Positions 52,588-62,253 are shown, numbered from the stretch's first letter. The stretch: 64,000 nucleotides of DNA from Calothrix sp. PCC 7507 (GCF_000316575.1 NC_019682.1:4772001-4836000); one strand, 5' to 3'. Numbers and translations: made by a program. The notes: generated by a model not told the origin, from the sequence alone.

Positions 52588-52717
52588 TCCTATCGCAATC
52601 CGCTTTGAGTTTTGAAAAAATCTAAGTATTTGTAGGTAGGGCTATGCCTTACAAAACCCGTATCTGGTGGGCAGTGCCACCCTACTTTTAATTCAAAAAT
52701 CAAATAGGAATCCTATA
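52588..52717. mobile_element. MITE-like element, family A (about 130 bp)
   Basis: The right end (reverse complement TATAGGATTCCTATTTGATT) is well kept. The left end (CTATCGCAATCCGCTTTGAG) is diverged, but the adjacent TTTTGAAAAAATCTAAGTAT matches 51809-51830. It ends about 30 bases before the hybrid kinase gene and may carry its promoter. Confidence 0.6.
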
Positions 52718-52747
52718 GTTGACAACTGGGGATAAAATCAAACAACA

Positions 52748-55057
52748 ATGTTATCGAAACTTCAGACTATCAAATCCTTCAGATGCTTAATTGAAAAACT
52801 TTATCTCAAGATGTCACTTAAATATGTTTTAATTGTGCCATTCGTGTGGCAAATTTGTAGTTCTGTAGTGGTTGTGGGGAATTTTTCATATCAAAATGGA
52901 CATAAAATAGTCACAGAACTTGCAACTCAGGTAGAAAATGAAATCTGCGATCGCATCGAACTTCTCCTCGATAGTTATTTAACAACTCCTCAGTCAATTA
53001 ATTTAGATGCAGTTGAGTTGGGATTGCGAAATCTTTCTGACTTAGAAACCACGGGGCATTATTTTTGTCAGCCAATACAGATTTTTAATATTGGCTACAA
53101 CAAGTTTGCTAGCCTTCAAGATAACTTGATCGGCATTGAACGCGCAGAGAATAGCAACCTGTTGGTCAACGAAATTTCCCAAAAGTATAGGATCGATCAA
53201 ACTATCTGGCTTTACATAATAACCTTTTTAGTAGGTATACAATTGGGAATTTTGACTGCTTACTCATTTATCAAGCCAATTTTACAATTAAATAGATCAT
53301 CTCAAAAAATTGTTCCTAGTGAAGGAAATGGGGATTTTGAGAATGAGAAAAGTTGCCAATGCCCTATACCCAATCTCCAAAGCGACAGCGGGATGAGTTT
53401 TCCCGTGGCTTTCGGTGAATCGAGAAATGTTGCTATTGCAATCGCTACTTTTGGTGACATGAGCAAATGCAAACAAACCACACAATTATTCTTAGAATCA
53501 CCAGAAAAAAGAGAGACTCAAGAACTGCTCAAGGTTATTAATCAACTACAAAATACGCAAAAAGAACTAATTCAATCCCAAAAAAATGCCACCAGAGGAC
53601 AAAAAGTTGCCGAGCGAGCCAACCATGCTAAAAGTGAATTTCTGGCTAATATGAGTCATGAATTGCGTACTCCACTGAATGTTATACTCGGTTTTGCTCA
53701 AGTGATGGGTAATGATAATTCTTTATCAACGGAACATCAACAAAACCTAGCAATAATTAATCGTGCTGGTGAGCATCTCCTGAATTTAATTAACGATATT
53801 CTCGAAATGTCTAAAATTGAAGCTGGCAGAACTGTATTGAATGTTAACAGTTTTGACTTACTTCGGCTGCTAGCAAGCTTGAAAGAAATGTTACATTTCC
53901 GTGCTGCTGCTCAACACCTGCAACTAGTTTTTCAATATGCTGCTGATCTTCCTCAATATGTGCAAACTGATGAAGGCAAATTACGTCAAGTCTTGCTTAA
54001 CTTGTTAGGAAATGCCATTAAATTTACTCAGACTGGGAGTGTGACGCTCCGGGTGAGAATGGAGCAGGGGGAGCAAAATCTTCCTCATCTCTTCTTTGAG
54101 GTACTTGACACTGGCCCTGGAATTTCTCCAGAAGAAATAGACCTGTTATTTGCAGCTTTTGGGCAAACTGAAACTGGAAGAAAATCACAACAGGGAACAG
54201 GATTAGGTTTAGCAATTAGCCGCAAATATGTACAACTAATGGGTGGCGATATTTTTGCCACTAGTACGCTTGGTGTAGGCAGCCGATTTGCTTTTGATAT
54301 TCAAATCAACCTAGCACAGAAAAGCGAAATTCAGACTTATCAAAATCAAGGCCATGTTATTGGTTTAGCACCCGCTCAACCAGAATACCGGATCTTGGTA
54401 GTTGACGACGCTACAGATAGTCGTCTTGTGCTAGTTAAACTACTAACATCCATTGGCTTTGCTGTCCGAGAGGCTGTGAATGGACAAGAAGCGATCGCTC
54501 AATGGTTAGAATGGCAACCACACCTGATATTTATGGATATGCGGATGCCCGTTATGGATGGCTACGAAGCTACGAGAGTGATTAAAGCCAGAAAAATTGG
54601 GTATGGGAATCATGCTCCATGCCTCATGCCCGCTTGTCCTATTATTATTGCTTTGACTGCCAGTGCCTTTGAAGAAGAACGACAGAAAATTTTGTCAACA
54701 GGTTGCGATGATTTTATTCGCAAGCCATTCGCCCAGAACTTATTACTAGAAAAAGTTAGCGAACATCTAGGTGTAAAATATATCAGCCAATTAGAAACTG
54801 CAAATATCACAGTTGCCAGTCAACAAACACAAGTTTTGCCCAGCGAAGCCGAACTCTTACGGCATTTGTCACAAATGCCCCCTGAGTGGCTGGGAAATTT
54901 GCGTCACGCCGCAGCTAGTTGTAGCGATGGCATGATTTTAGAGTTGCTTGGGCAAATTCCTGCAGATCAAAGTCAACTTCTCCGACTTTTCAGGGATTTA
55001 GCAAACAACTATCAATTTGAGAAAATTATGGAATTGACTAGAACCAACCCAGAATGA
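52748..55057 (+). CDS. Hybrid sensor histidine kinase with C-terminal receiver
   Basis: A 769-residue protein. An N-terminal TM helix (YVLIVPFVWQICSSVVVVG) and a second (WLYIITFLVGIQLGILTAYSF, about 155-175) flank a short extracytoplasmic domain. A coiled coil leads to HisKA with FLANMSHELRTPLNVILGFA (about 295-314). HATPase follows with NLLGNAIKF, DTGPGI and GTGLGLAISR. The receiver domain has the phospho-acceptor in LIFMDMRMPVMDGYEATR, and an alpha-helical C-terminus follows. It is the first gene of a three-gene unit; its stop overlaps the next start (ATGA at 55054). Confidence 0.92.
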   Translation: MLSKLQTIKSFRCLIEKLYLKMSLKYVLIVPFVWQICSSVVVVGNFSYQNGHKIVTELATQVENEICDRIELLLDSYLTTPQSINLDAVELGLRNLSDLETTGHYFCQPIQIFNIGYNKFASLQDNLIGIERAENSNLLVNEISQKYRIDQTIWLYIITFLVGIQLGILTAYSFIKPILQLNRSSQKIVPSEGNGDFENEKSCQCPIPNLQSDSGMSFPVAFGESRNVAIAIATFGDMSKCKQTTQLFLESPEKRETQELLKVINQLQNTQKELIQSQKNATRGQKVAERANHAKSEFLANMSHELRTPLNVILGFAQVMGNDNSLSTEHQQNLAIINRAGEHLLNLINDILEMSKIEAGRTVLNVNSFDLLRLLASLKEMLHFRAAAQHLQLVFQYAADLPQYVQTDEGKLRQVLLNLLGNAIKFTQTGSVTLRVRMEQGEQNLPHLFFEVLDTGPGISPEEIDLLFAAFGQTETGRKSQQGTGLGLAISRKYVQLMGGDIFATSTLGVGSRFAFDIQINLAQKSEIQTYQNQGHVIGLAPAQPEYRILVVDDATDSRLVLVKLLTSIGFAVREAVNGQEAIAQWLEWQPHLIFMDMRMPVMDGYEATRVIKARKIGYGNHAPCLMPACPIIIALTASAFEEERQKILSTGCDDFIRKPFAQNLLLEKVSEHLGVKYISQLETANITVASQQTQVLPSEAELLRHLSQMPPEWLGNLRHAAASCSDGMILELLGQIPADQSQLLRLFRDLANNYQFEKIMELTRTNPE

Positions 55058-56889
55058 ATCACGAGCGGTTAGACCTTGATAAAAAAGATATTTTGCTGAT
55101 TGACGACATGGCAGACAATCTGCGGATTTTATCCTCGCTCTTGACAAAAGAAGGATATAACGTCCGCAAAGCTTTGAACTGGCAAATGGCTTTAACTGCT
55201 TGTCAAACAGTATTACCAGATTTAATTTTACTTGATATTATGATGCCGGAGATTGATGGTTATGAAGCTTGCCAGCGTTTTAAAGCGAGCGAGCTAACTG
55301 CCAATATTCCGGTGATTTTTATTAGCGCTTTAGATGATACCTTCGATAAGGTGAAAGCTTTTCGGGTAGGAGGTGTAGACTACATTACCAAACCGTTTGA
55401 GTTAGCAGAAGTCTTAGTGCGTGTACAAAGTCAACTAAAATTGAGATCGGCGCAACTAGAAATTCTGAAGCTCAATACCGAATTGGAACAAAGAGTAAAA
55501 CAGCGCACGAGTGAGCTAGAAAAGGCTTTGCAAAAACTCCAGGGAGAAATCACATCCCGCCAGCAACTACAAAGTAAATTGCTAGATATCGCGTTGCATG
55601 ACTCATTGACTGGGTTACCAAACCGCGTGTTGTTTATTCGCAGACTAGAAAAAGCCCTAAATCGTGCTAAACAAGATGCTAATTATCAGTTTGCTCTACT
55701 TTATTTAGACTGCGATCGCTTTAAAGTTGTGAATGATTCTCTAGGTCATTTGGTAGGAGACGAATTACTGATAGCGATCGCTCATCGCCTGAAAACATCA
55801 GTAGTACCAGTTGGTACTCTAGCTAGATTGGGTGGCGATGAATTTGGTATTCTTCTAGAGAATCTCACAGATATTAGCATAGCTATTCAAGTCGCAGAGC
55901 GTATCCTGCAACAGCTATCACTGGCTTTTAAGCTGTCCAGATATGAAGTATTTATGAGTGCCAGTATTGGCATCGCCTGGGGTAATAAAGAATATGATCG
56001 TCCAGAGTATTTGTTGCGAGATGCTGACACAGCAATGTATCGTGCTAAGGCTTTAGGAAGAGTCAGATATCATATTTTTGATCCAGCAATGTATCAAGAA
56101 GCTATCCAGCTTTTAGAGTTAGAAAATGACTTGAGAAGGGCTGTTGCACGGCGAGAATTCCTTGTTTACTATCAGCCAATTATTTCCCTGAGTACAGGCA
56201 GAATTACTGGATTTGAAGCCCTGGCGCGTTGGCAACATCCCAGTCGCGGTTTGATCTCTCCCATAGAGTTTATTCCTGTGGCAGAAGAAACAGGTTTGAT
56301 TGGTGCTATCAACCTCTGGGTATTACAATCAGCTTGTCATCAACTACATCTCTGGCAAAATCATCCAGCAATATCAGAAATAATAACTATTAGTGTTAAT
56401 TTGAGTGCGCGGTTGTTTTCCCTGCCCAACCTGATAGCAAAAATTGACGAAATAATTAATGAGACCAACGTAAATCCTGCTAACTTAGAATTGGAAATTA
56501 CAGAAAGTGTAATTATGGAAAATAGTCAAGCAGTCAAAGCCATTCTTCAGCAATTACAAGAACGAAAAATTAAATTAATTATGGATGATTTTGGCACAGG
56601 CTATTCTTCTTTAAGTTACCTACATAGTTTTCCTTTAAATGCACTCAAAATTGACAAATCTTTTGTTAAACGTATGCTAGAAAACCAAGAAGATATGGGC
56701 TTAGTGCCAGCGATGATTAGCATTGCTGAGTCAATGGGGATGAGAGCGATCGCCGAGGGGGTTGAAACTAGAGAACAGTTAGCTCAGTTGCGAAGTCTCA
56801 ACTGTGATTTTGCTCAAGGATATCTGTTTTCTCAACCTATAGAACAGCAATTAGCTCTCAATTTACTAACTAGAGCGCCTCAATGGTAA
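55054..56889 (+). CDS. Response regulator with GGDEF and EAL domains (c-di-GMP turnover)
   Basis: A 611-residue protein. The receiver has its phospho-acceptor in LILLDIMMPEIDGYEACQ (Asp about 62). A coiled-coil linker (LEQRVKQRTSELEKALQK) precedes a GGDEF domain with intact RLGGDEFGILLEN; no RxxD inhibitory site is visible just before it. The EAL domain has intact GFEALARWQHP, ITESVIMENS and MDDFGTGYSSLSYL. Both cyclase and phosphodiesterase centres look complete. It overlaps the hybrid kinase by four bases and is probably phosphorylated by it. Confidence 0.93.
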   Translation: MNHERLDLDKKDILLIDDMADNLRILSSLLTKEGYNVRKALNWQMALTACQTVLPDLILLDIMMPEIDGYEACQRFKASELTANIPVIFISALDDTFDKVKAFRVGGVDYITKPFELAEVLVRVQSQLKLRSAQLEILKLNTELEQRVKQRTSELEKALQKLQGEITSRQQLQSKLLDIALHDSLTGLPNRVLFIRRLEKALNRAKQDANYQFALLYLDCDRFKVVNDSLGHLVGDELLIAIAHRLKTSVVPVGTLARLGGDEFGILLENLTDISIAIQVAERILQQLSLAFKLSRYEVFMSASIGIAWGNKEYDRPEYLLRDADTAMYRAKALGRVRYHIFDPAMYQEAIQLLELENDLRRAVARREFLVYYQPIISLSTGRITGFEALARWQHPSRGLISPIEFIPVAEETGLIGAINLWVLQSACHQLHLWQNHPAISEIITISVNLSARLFSLPNLIAKIDEIINETNVNPANLELEITESVIMENSQAVKAILQQLQERKIKLIMDDFGTGYSSLSYLHSFPLNALKIDKSFVKRMLENQEDMGLVPAMISIAESMGMRAIAEGVETREQLAQLRSLNCDFAQGYLFSQPIEQQLALNLLTRAPQW

Positions 56890-56965
56890 TCATTGCATAG
56901 CATTTGGCATGAAGATTAAAAATAAATATTTATCACAGAATTAAAAACATAGAGTTTTATACAAA

Positions 56966-58288
56966 ATGCTTTTAAATCACAAAAAAAACCATAAAGGCAA
57001 TATTTTGGTGGTCGATGATACTCCTGATAACTTGCGTCTGTTATCAGCTATGTTAACATCCCAAGGGTTTGAAGTTCGTAAAGCTTTAAACGGTAAAATG
57101 GCGCTGACCGCATGTCAAATGGTTTTGCCAGATGTGATTTTACTTGATATCAATATGCCAGAAATGGATGGCTATCAAGTTTGTCAAAAGCTCAAATCTG
57201 ACGCAAAAACTTGTGAAGTGCCAGTGATTTTTATTAGTGCCTTAGATGATGTATTAGATAAAGTTAAAGCCTTTGATATGGGAGGCGCTGATTATGTTAC
57301 TAAACCTTTTCATGGAGCCGAGGTGATATTACGAATTGAAAATCAGATAAATTTACGTTTGCTGCAAATTAAATTACAAGAAAAAAATTTTTTGTTGCAA
57401 GAGGCACTTGATAATTTGAAAGCCGCTCAGGTACAACAAATCCAGAACGAAAAAATGGTGGCACTGGGACATTTGGTAGCTGGAATTGCTCATGAAGTTA
57501 ATAACCCCATTAGTTTTATCTATGGCAATCTCCAATATGCTAGTCAATATGTGCAAGACTTAGTAAATATAATTGAGTCCTATCAGCAGGAATATCCTCA
57601 ACCTACTCCCAAAATTCAAAAGCTAGTTAAAGATATAGACCTGAATTTTGTGATTAAAGACTTACAAACTTTAATGGGTGCGATGTATAGAGGTTCTGAT
57701 CGTATTCGAGAAATTGTGTTAGCACTACAAAACTTTTCTCGGCACGACGAAGCCTTGATGAAGCGGGTGAACATCCATGAAGGTATTGACAGCACTTTAC
57801 TGATATTACAACATCGACTTAGACAAACACCAGGCTATCCTCCTATTGTGGTGGTTAAAAATTACGGAAACTTGCCTTTAATCACCTGCTATCCTAGTGG
57901 ACTGAACCAAGTATTTATGCACTTATTGAATAATGCCATTGATGCCTTAGAAGAGTTGATATCTAAAGAAAAAACAACTGAACATCTGCAAATTCAGATT
58001 CGTACACAGGCGACAGAGTCTAATACAGTCAAGATTGCGATCGCCGATAATGGTCTAGGTATAGATGAGTCATTAAAATCGTGTCTATTTGACCCATTTT
58101 TTACTACAAAACCTGTGGGCAAAGGTAGTGGGTTAGGATTGTCGATTAGCTATCAAATTGTCGTGCAAAAACATCGAGGACAGATCACTTGTTCTTCATC
58201 ACCAGGACAAGGAGCAGAGTTCACAGTGGAAATTCCGATCGCCCAACCTGAATACTTAGTTGAAAATAATACTGAAACCCTTAATTAA
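56966..58288 (+). CDS. Response-regulator histidine kinase
   Basis: A 440-residue soluble protein. An N-terminal receiver (VILLDINMPEMDGYQVCQ, Asp about 61) is joined by a helix to a kinase core with H box LVAGIAHEVNNPISFIYGN. The long insert ends LQNFSRHDEA, and the HATPase has NNAIDAL, DNGLGI and GSGLGLSISY. Its receiver closely resembles that of the upstream GGDEF-EAL protein and probably shares a phosphodonor. The kinase core is a sibling of those at 4865 and 20738. It lies 76 bases downstream of the GGDEF-EAL gene. Confidence 0.92.
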   Translation: MLLNHKKNHKGNILVVDDTPDNLRLLSAMLTSQGFEVRKALNGKMALTACQMVLPDVILLDINMPEMDGYQVCQKLKSDAKTCEVPVIFISALDDVLDKVKAFDMGGADYVTKPFHGAEVILRIENQINLRLLQIKLQEKNFLLQEALDNLKAAQVQQIQNEKMVALGHLVAGIAHEVNNPISFIYGNLQYASQYVQDLVNIIESYQQEYPQPTPKIQKLVKDIDLNFVIKDLQTLMGAMYRGSDRIREIVLALQNFSRHDEALMKRVNIHEGIDSTLLILQHRLRQTPGYPPIVVVKNYGNLPLITCYPSGLNQVFMHLLNNAIDALEELISKEKTTEHLQIQIRTQATESNTVKIAIADNGLGIDESLKSCLFDPFFTTKPVGKGSGLGLSISYQIVVQKHRGQITCSSSPGQGAEFTVEIPIAQPEYLVENNTETLN

Positions 58289-58489
58289 AATACTATTCGT
58301 TATAATTATTAATATAAAAAAAGCCACTACGTTTTGCACACAAACTACAGCAAAACTCTTTTCTAGCGAAGGTACGCAGCCAAAATCACCCATACAAGAT
58401 TGACAACTCAGAATCCAAGATGAGGAAATCGGGATTATTTATCCATAACAGACTACTATTTTCAGTCACATACAAAGCATAATAGAGAA

Positions 58490-59674
58490 GTGACTGATCT
58501 GTTCGCCCCTTTACAATCCCTAAAAGCAGGGCACTGGTTTAAGCTCATTTGCGGAGCCAGTTTCCAACATTTGCCAGCGGTCAGAAGTTTAACATTAGCC
58601 TACACTTTGGCAGGTGCTGACTGCATAGATGTGGCAGCTGATCCAGCTGTAATTACAGCAGCGCAAGCAGCGCTAAAAGCAGCTCAGAATCTAGCAGAGG
58701 ATGCTCAGGCGCGAGGCTTTGGCTACAAAGGCAACTCACCCTTTTTGATGGTCAGCCTAAATGATGGAGAAGACCCCCATTTCCGTAAAGCAGAGTTTAA
58801 TTATACTGAGTGCCCTACAGATTGCTCTAGACCCTGTGAAAAAATTTGTCCGGCACAGGCGATCGTGTTTGACAGGATAAAAGATGACTTTTCAGGAGTT
58901 ATTTCACAAAAATGCTATGGCTGTGGTCGTTGCATACCAATTTGTCCATATGATAAAATTTATACAAGCTCATATATGTCCACGCCGGGAGCGATCGCAC
59001 CATTGGTAATGTCAACGGGAGTAGATGCCATAGAAATTCATACACAGGTAGGGCGTTTGGCTGAATTTCAGCAATTGTGGCAAGCGATTTCACCGTGGGC
59101 TGACCAACTAAAGGTATTAGCCATTAGTTGTCCCGATGGCGAAGGCATGATTGACTACCTGCAAGCACTGTATGAGACGATTAACCCCTATCATTACGCC
59201 TTAATTTGGCAAACCGACGGCCGGCCAATGAGTGGAGATATTGGAGATGGTACCACAATAGCGGCGGTGAAATTAGGACAAAAAGTTTTGGCAGCCGAGT
59301 TACCGGGATATGTGCAGTTAGCAGGAGGCACTAACAGCTACACCGTTGCCAAGTTAAAGGCAATGGGACTCCTCAACAATTTTAGATTGCCGATTTTAGA
59401 TTTTGGATTGGAAGACATCAACCCAAAATCCAAAATCGTTCGACTGAGCGAAGTCGAAGTCCAAAATCCAAAATCTAAAATTTCTGGGGTTGCTTATGGT
59501 AGCTACGCCCGTGTACTACTGTCACCAATTTTTGAACAGTTAGAGAATAAGGAGGTAACTAACAACAGTATCAAGGCGAATATCCGCCTGGAAGAAGAAC
59601 CAGAATTGCTCTGGCAAGCTGTAGAGCTTGCCCATTCCCTCGTTTCCCAGCTCAAGTCACAGCAGGAGCGCTAA
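58490..59674 (+). CDS. ldpA: Circadian clock input protein LdpA
   Basis: A 394-residue protein with two [4Fe-4S] clusters: CPTDCSRPCEKICPAQ (about 104-119) and CYGCGRCIPICPYDK (about 141-155). LdpA senses redox state and modulates period length through the Kai clock/CikA. Starts with GTG at 58490; no ATG is available. Residues about 297-332 (FRLPILDFGLEDINPKSKIV and on) are encoded by an intergenic-type repeat (59377-59482) inserted in frame. The C-terminal third is otherwise family-like. Confidence 0.9.
   Translation: MTDLFAPLQSLKAGHWFKLICGASFQHLPAVRSLTLAYTLAGADCIDVAADPAVITAAQAALKAAQNLAEDAQARGFGYKGNSPFLMVSLNDGEDPHFRKAEFNYTECPTDCSRPCEKICPAQAIVFDRIKDDFSGVISQKCYGCGRCIPICPYDKIYTSSYMSTPGAIAPLVMSTGVDAIEIHTQVGRLAEFQQLWQAISPWADQLKVLAISCPDGEGMIDYLQALYETINPYHYALIWQTDGRPMSGDIGDGTTIAAVKLGQKVLAAELPGYVQLAGGTNSYTVAKLKAMGLLNNFRLPILDFGLEDINPKSKIVRLSEVEVQNPKSKISGVAYGSYARVLLSPIFEQLENKEVTNNSIKANIRLEEEPELLWQAVELAHSLVSQLKSQQER
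59377..59482. repeat. Intergenic-type repeat inserted in frame in ldpA
   Basis: TTTTAGATTTTGGATT at one side and CCAAAATCCAAAATCTAAAA at the other form an inverted pair around CGTTCGACTGAGCGAAGTCG. Both units occur in intergenic DNA elsewhere in the window (6985-7020 and 23186-23218). Confidence 0.75.
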
Positions 59675-59714
59675 TCGCTCATTCGTTATCTCTAAAAACG
59701 TCACCATAGAAAGC

Positions 59715-61451
59715 ATGACGATTACAGAAGATCTCCAAAAGTTGTTAGACATTTTGCCCCAAGGCCTGCGACAAGTACTAGAGAATCATCCCAAACGAGA
59801 TATTTTAGTAGAGGTCGTCTTGGATTTGGGCCGTCGTCCAGAGGCTCGCTTTCCTCACCAAGCGGAGTATCTAAGTGAAACGCCCGTCACTCAAGAACAA
59901 ATAGATGATTGCATTGAGCGAGTCGGAATTTTTGGCGGAGATAATCGGGCAGGAATTGAGCAAACATTGCATCGAATCAGCGCCATCCGCAACCGCACTG
60001 GCAAGATTATTGGTTTGACATGTCGCGTCGGTCGAGCGGTATTTGGCACTATCGGCATGATTCGCGATTTGGTAGAAACTGGTAAATCGATTCTCATGCT
60101 AGGTCGTCCAGGAGTCGGTAAAACTACTGCACTACGGGAAATTGCCCGCGTTTTGGCCGATGAGCTAAATAAACGAGTGGTGATTATCGACACCTCCAAC
60201 GAAATCGCTGGAGATGGTGATGTTGCTCACCCAGCAATTGGCCGCGCTAGACGGATGCAAGTCGCCCATCCTGACCAACAGCATCAGGTAATGATTGAGG
60301 CAGTAGAAAACCACATGCCAGAAGTCATTATCATTGATGAAATCGGTACAGAATTGGAAGCTTTAGCCGCGCGTACCATTGCGGAACGGGGTGTGCAATT
60401 GGTAGGTACTGCTCATGGTAATCAGATCGAAAACCTGATTAAAAACCCCACCCTGGCTGATTTGGTCGGGGGTATCCAAGCTGTGACTCTGGGAGATGAC
60501 GAAGCGAGACGGCGCGGTAGTCAAAAGACTGTTCTGGAACGCAAAGCCCCGCCAACTTTTGAGATTGCTGTGGAAATGTTAGAACGGCAACGCTGGGTAG
60601 TACATGAAAGTGTAGCTGACACAGTAGATAATCTACTCAGAGGTCGCCAACCTAATCCGCAAACTCGGACTGTAGATGACGAGGGTAAAGTTTCTGTGGC
60701 CAGACAGTTGGCGGTGGTTAACGGTCGCGGTCCACACTCAATATTTGCAGAGGATGCCTCACCACCAATGCGACCATCCAACGGCTGGCGCTCATCAGGA
60801 CAAATGGTAGCATTGCCACCCTTTTCTTTAGAGCGTGAGCGAGTGACTGGACGCAGTGAGTTTGACCGCTTGCTGGATGAATCCTTTAATTATTCCGAAG
60901 CCGTTGATTTTGATGCCACTAGACAGCCGGGGCCAAATGGCGAAGATTTGCCACTACATATTTACCCCTATGGAGTTAGCCGCCACCAACTAGAACAAGT
61001 GATTAGCGTGCTAACTTTGCCAGTGATATTGACAAAAGACATTGATAGTGCAGATGCAATTTTAGCACTGCGATCGCATGTCAAAAACCACGCCAAATTA
61101 AGGCAAATGGCCAAAGCTCGCCACGTACCCATCCACGTAATTAAATCCAGCACCATACCGCAAATTACCCGTGGCTTGCGGCGCTTGCTGAACATGGATG
61201 ACCCAGAACTAGGCGATGACCGCGAACTACAACTGTTATTGCACAGTGGTAGTGAAGACGAGATTGACGCTTTAGAAGAAGCTAGGCTAGCAGTAGAGCA
61301 GATAGTGATTCCTAAAGGACAGCCAGTCGAGTTATTACCCCGTTCTTCCCAAGTCCGCAAAATGCAGCATGAGTTGGTAGAACACTATCGCCTCAAATCC
61401 GATAGTTTTGGCGAAGAACCAAATCGCCGCTTACGGATTTATCCCGCGTAA
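59715..61451 (+). CDS. Ycf45-like AAA ATPase with R3H domain
   Basis: About 578 residues. The N-terminal SpoIIIAA-like AAA domain has Walker A MLGRPGVGKTTALREIAR (about 135-152), Walker B EVIIIDEIGTELEA and the RTIAERGVQLVGTAHGN segment. The C-terminal portion (LPLHIYPYGVSRHQLEQVIS to the end) contains an R3H-type single-stranded nucleic-acid-binding region. Plastid-genome-encoded homologues are called Ycf45. Role: probably nucleic-acid remodelling; not characterised. The ATG at 59715 (MTITEDL) is preferred over upstream codons overlapping ldpA. Confidence 0.88.
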   Translation: MTITEDLQKLLDILPQGLRQVLENHPKRDILVEVVLDLGRRPEARFPHQAEYLSETPVTQEQIDDCIERVGIFGGDNRAGIEQTLHRISAIRNRTGKIIGLTCRVGRAVFGTIGMIRDLVETGKSILMLGRPGVGKTTALREIARVLADELNKRVVIIDTSNEIAGDGDVAHPAIGRARRMQVAHPDQQHQVMIEAVENHMPEVIIIDEIGTELEALAARTIAERGVQLVGTAHGNQIENLIKNPTLADLVGGIQAVTLGDDEARRRGSQKTVLERKAPPTFEIAVEMLERQRWVVHESVADTVDNLLRGRQPNPQTRTVDDEGKVSVARQLAVVNGRGPHSIFAEDASPPMRPSNGWRSSGQMVALPPFSLERERVTGRSEFDRLLDESFNYSEAVDFDATRQPGPNGEDLPLHIYPYGVSRHQLEQVISVLTLPVILTKDIDSADAILALRSHVKNHAKLRQMAKARHVPIHVIKSSTIPQITRGLRRLLNMDDPELGDDRELQLLLHSGSEDEIDALEEARLAVEQIVIPKGQPVELLPRSSQVRKMQHELVEHYRLKSDSFGEEPNRRLRIYPA

Positions 61452-61457
61452 CCTCAC

Positions 61458-61491
61458 AAAAGGCCCTGTCTACTCGTGGAGAGGGTCTTTT
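61458..61491 (+). terminator. Terminator-like hairpin after the Ycf45-like gene
   Basis: AAAAGGCCCT (61458-61467) pairs with AGGGTCTTTT (61482-61491), one G-U pair. The T run is the 3' arm itself. Confidence 0.6.
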
Positions 61492-61620
61492 GGATATATT
61501 CAGCTTTTAATCAAAGCTTCTGGGATACAGACGCAAGAGACAGCTAAGTTACTGGTACAAAAAGGTTGAAATCTGACGATCGCACTTAAGGTAATTGATC
61601 TCATTTTGAGGTGTATCGCT

Positions 61621-62253
61621 TTATTTAACAGCCACAGGTGCGACAATAATTCCTGCCAAAATTCGCAGCAATTCTTCTAATTCTTCAGGAATGCGATAAA
61701 GTTTTATGTCTTGGGAAATCAATCTTTCTTGGCGATGAAATCTACCAAACCGCCAATCTTCTCCTGTGGTCACGGCACCATAGAGGATTGGCGTTTCTGA
61801 TTGCGTCCATTGGTCAAGGGCAATTAATTCTACTGCTAATTGGGTAAAACCTCGACCTAAATCAGATTGTTTAGCTTCAACTACTAACATTCCCACGTCG
61901 CCGTTTATATAATAATCAAAACTCCCTTTGAGTTGTTCATTAACATTAATTGGGTATTCAATATTTAGTTGAGTGTGAGTTTCTGCACAAATTTCTATCA
62001 GCGTCGGGGCAATTAACACTTCCCGTCTGGCCATTTCACTTATGGGGTTGACGTAAGTTAGATTTCTTTGCAAATAGTGACTTAAAAAATCTAGACAGTT
62101 GAGATGATTTGCATATTTTGGTAAATCTAACCGTTGACGTTCATATCGACAATTCAATTCTGCAAGAATGTCACCTGGTGTATAAGGTAATTCAAAATAT
62201 TTGCTGAATGTATAGCTCGTCCCAGGTTGCAGAATACGCGGGCGACTCATCAA
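61621..62253 (-). CDS. PD-(D/E)XK nuclease-fold protein
   Basis: A 210-residue protein. GSFDYYINGDVGMLVVEAKQ (about 109-128) supplies a D-x(n)-E-x-K catalytic pattern (Asp in SFDYY and Glu-x-Lys in VVEAK), like restriction-type nucleases. The N-terminus is SRPRILQPGTSYTFSKYFEL. Its ATG overlaps the stop of the upstream LuxR gene by four bases, so it is co-expressed with a regulator. The family is unknown to me; it could be a defence or DNA-processing nuclease. Confidence 0.7.
   Translation of the reverse strand: MMSRPRILQPGTSYTFSKYFELPYTPGDILAELNCRYERQRLDLPKYANHLNCLDFLSHYLQRNLTYVNPISEMARREVLIAPTLIEICAETHTQLNIEYPINVNEQLKGSFDYYINGDVGMLVVEAKQSDLGRGFTQLAVELIALDQWTQSETPILYGAVTTGEDWRFGRFHRQERLISQDIKLYRIPEELEELLRILAGIIVAPVAVK

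Larger units (their letters stand above)
51673..52747. other. Gene-free interval carrying two MITE-like elements
   Basis: Besides the two family A elements (51793-52022 and 52588-52717), there are dispersed repeat scraps (about 52040-52130, with CTACGGGATGCTGCGCGTAG). A 400-base AT-rich stretch has nothing recognisable. Confidence 0.5.

Noticed and set aside
60521-61360. Minus-strand frames within the Ycf45-like gene
   Set aside because: Shadows of a long, well-conserved plus-strand gene; Ser/Arg-rich composition typical of antisense frames.
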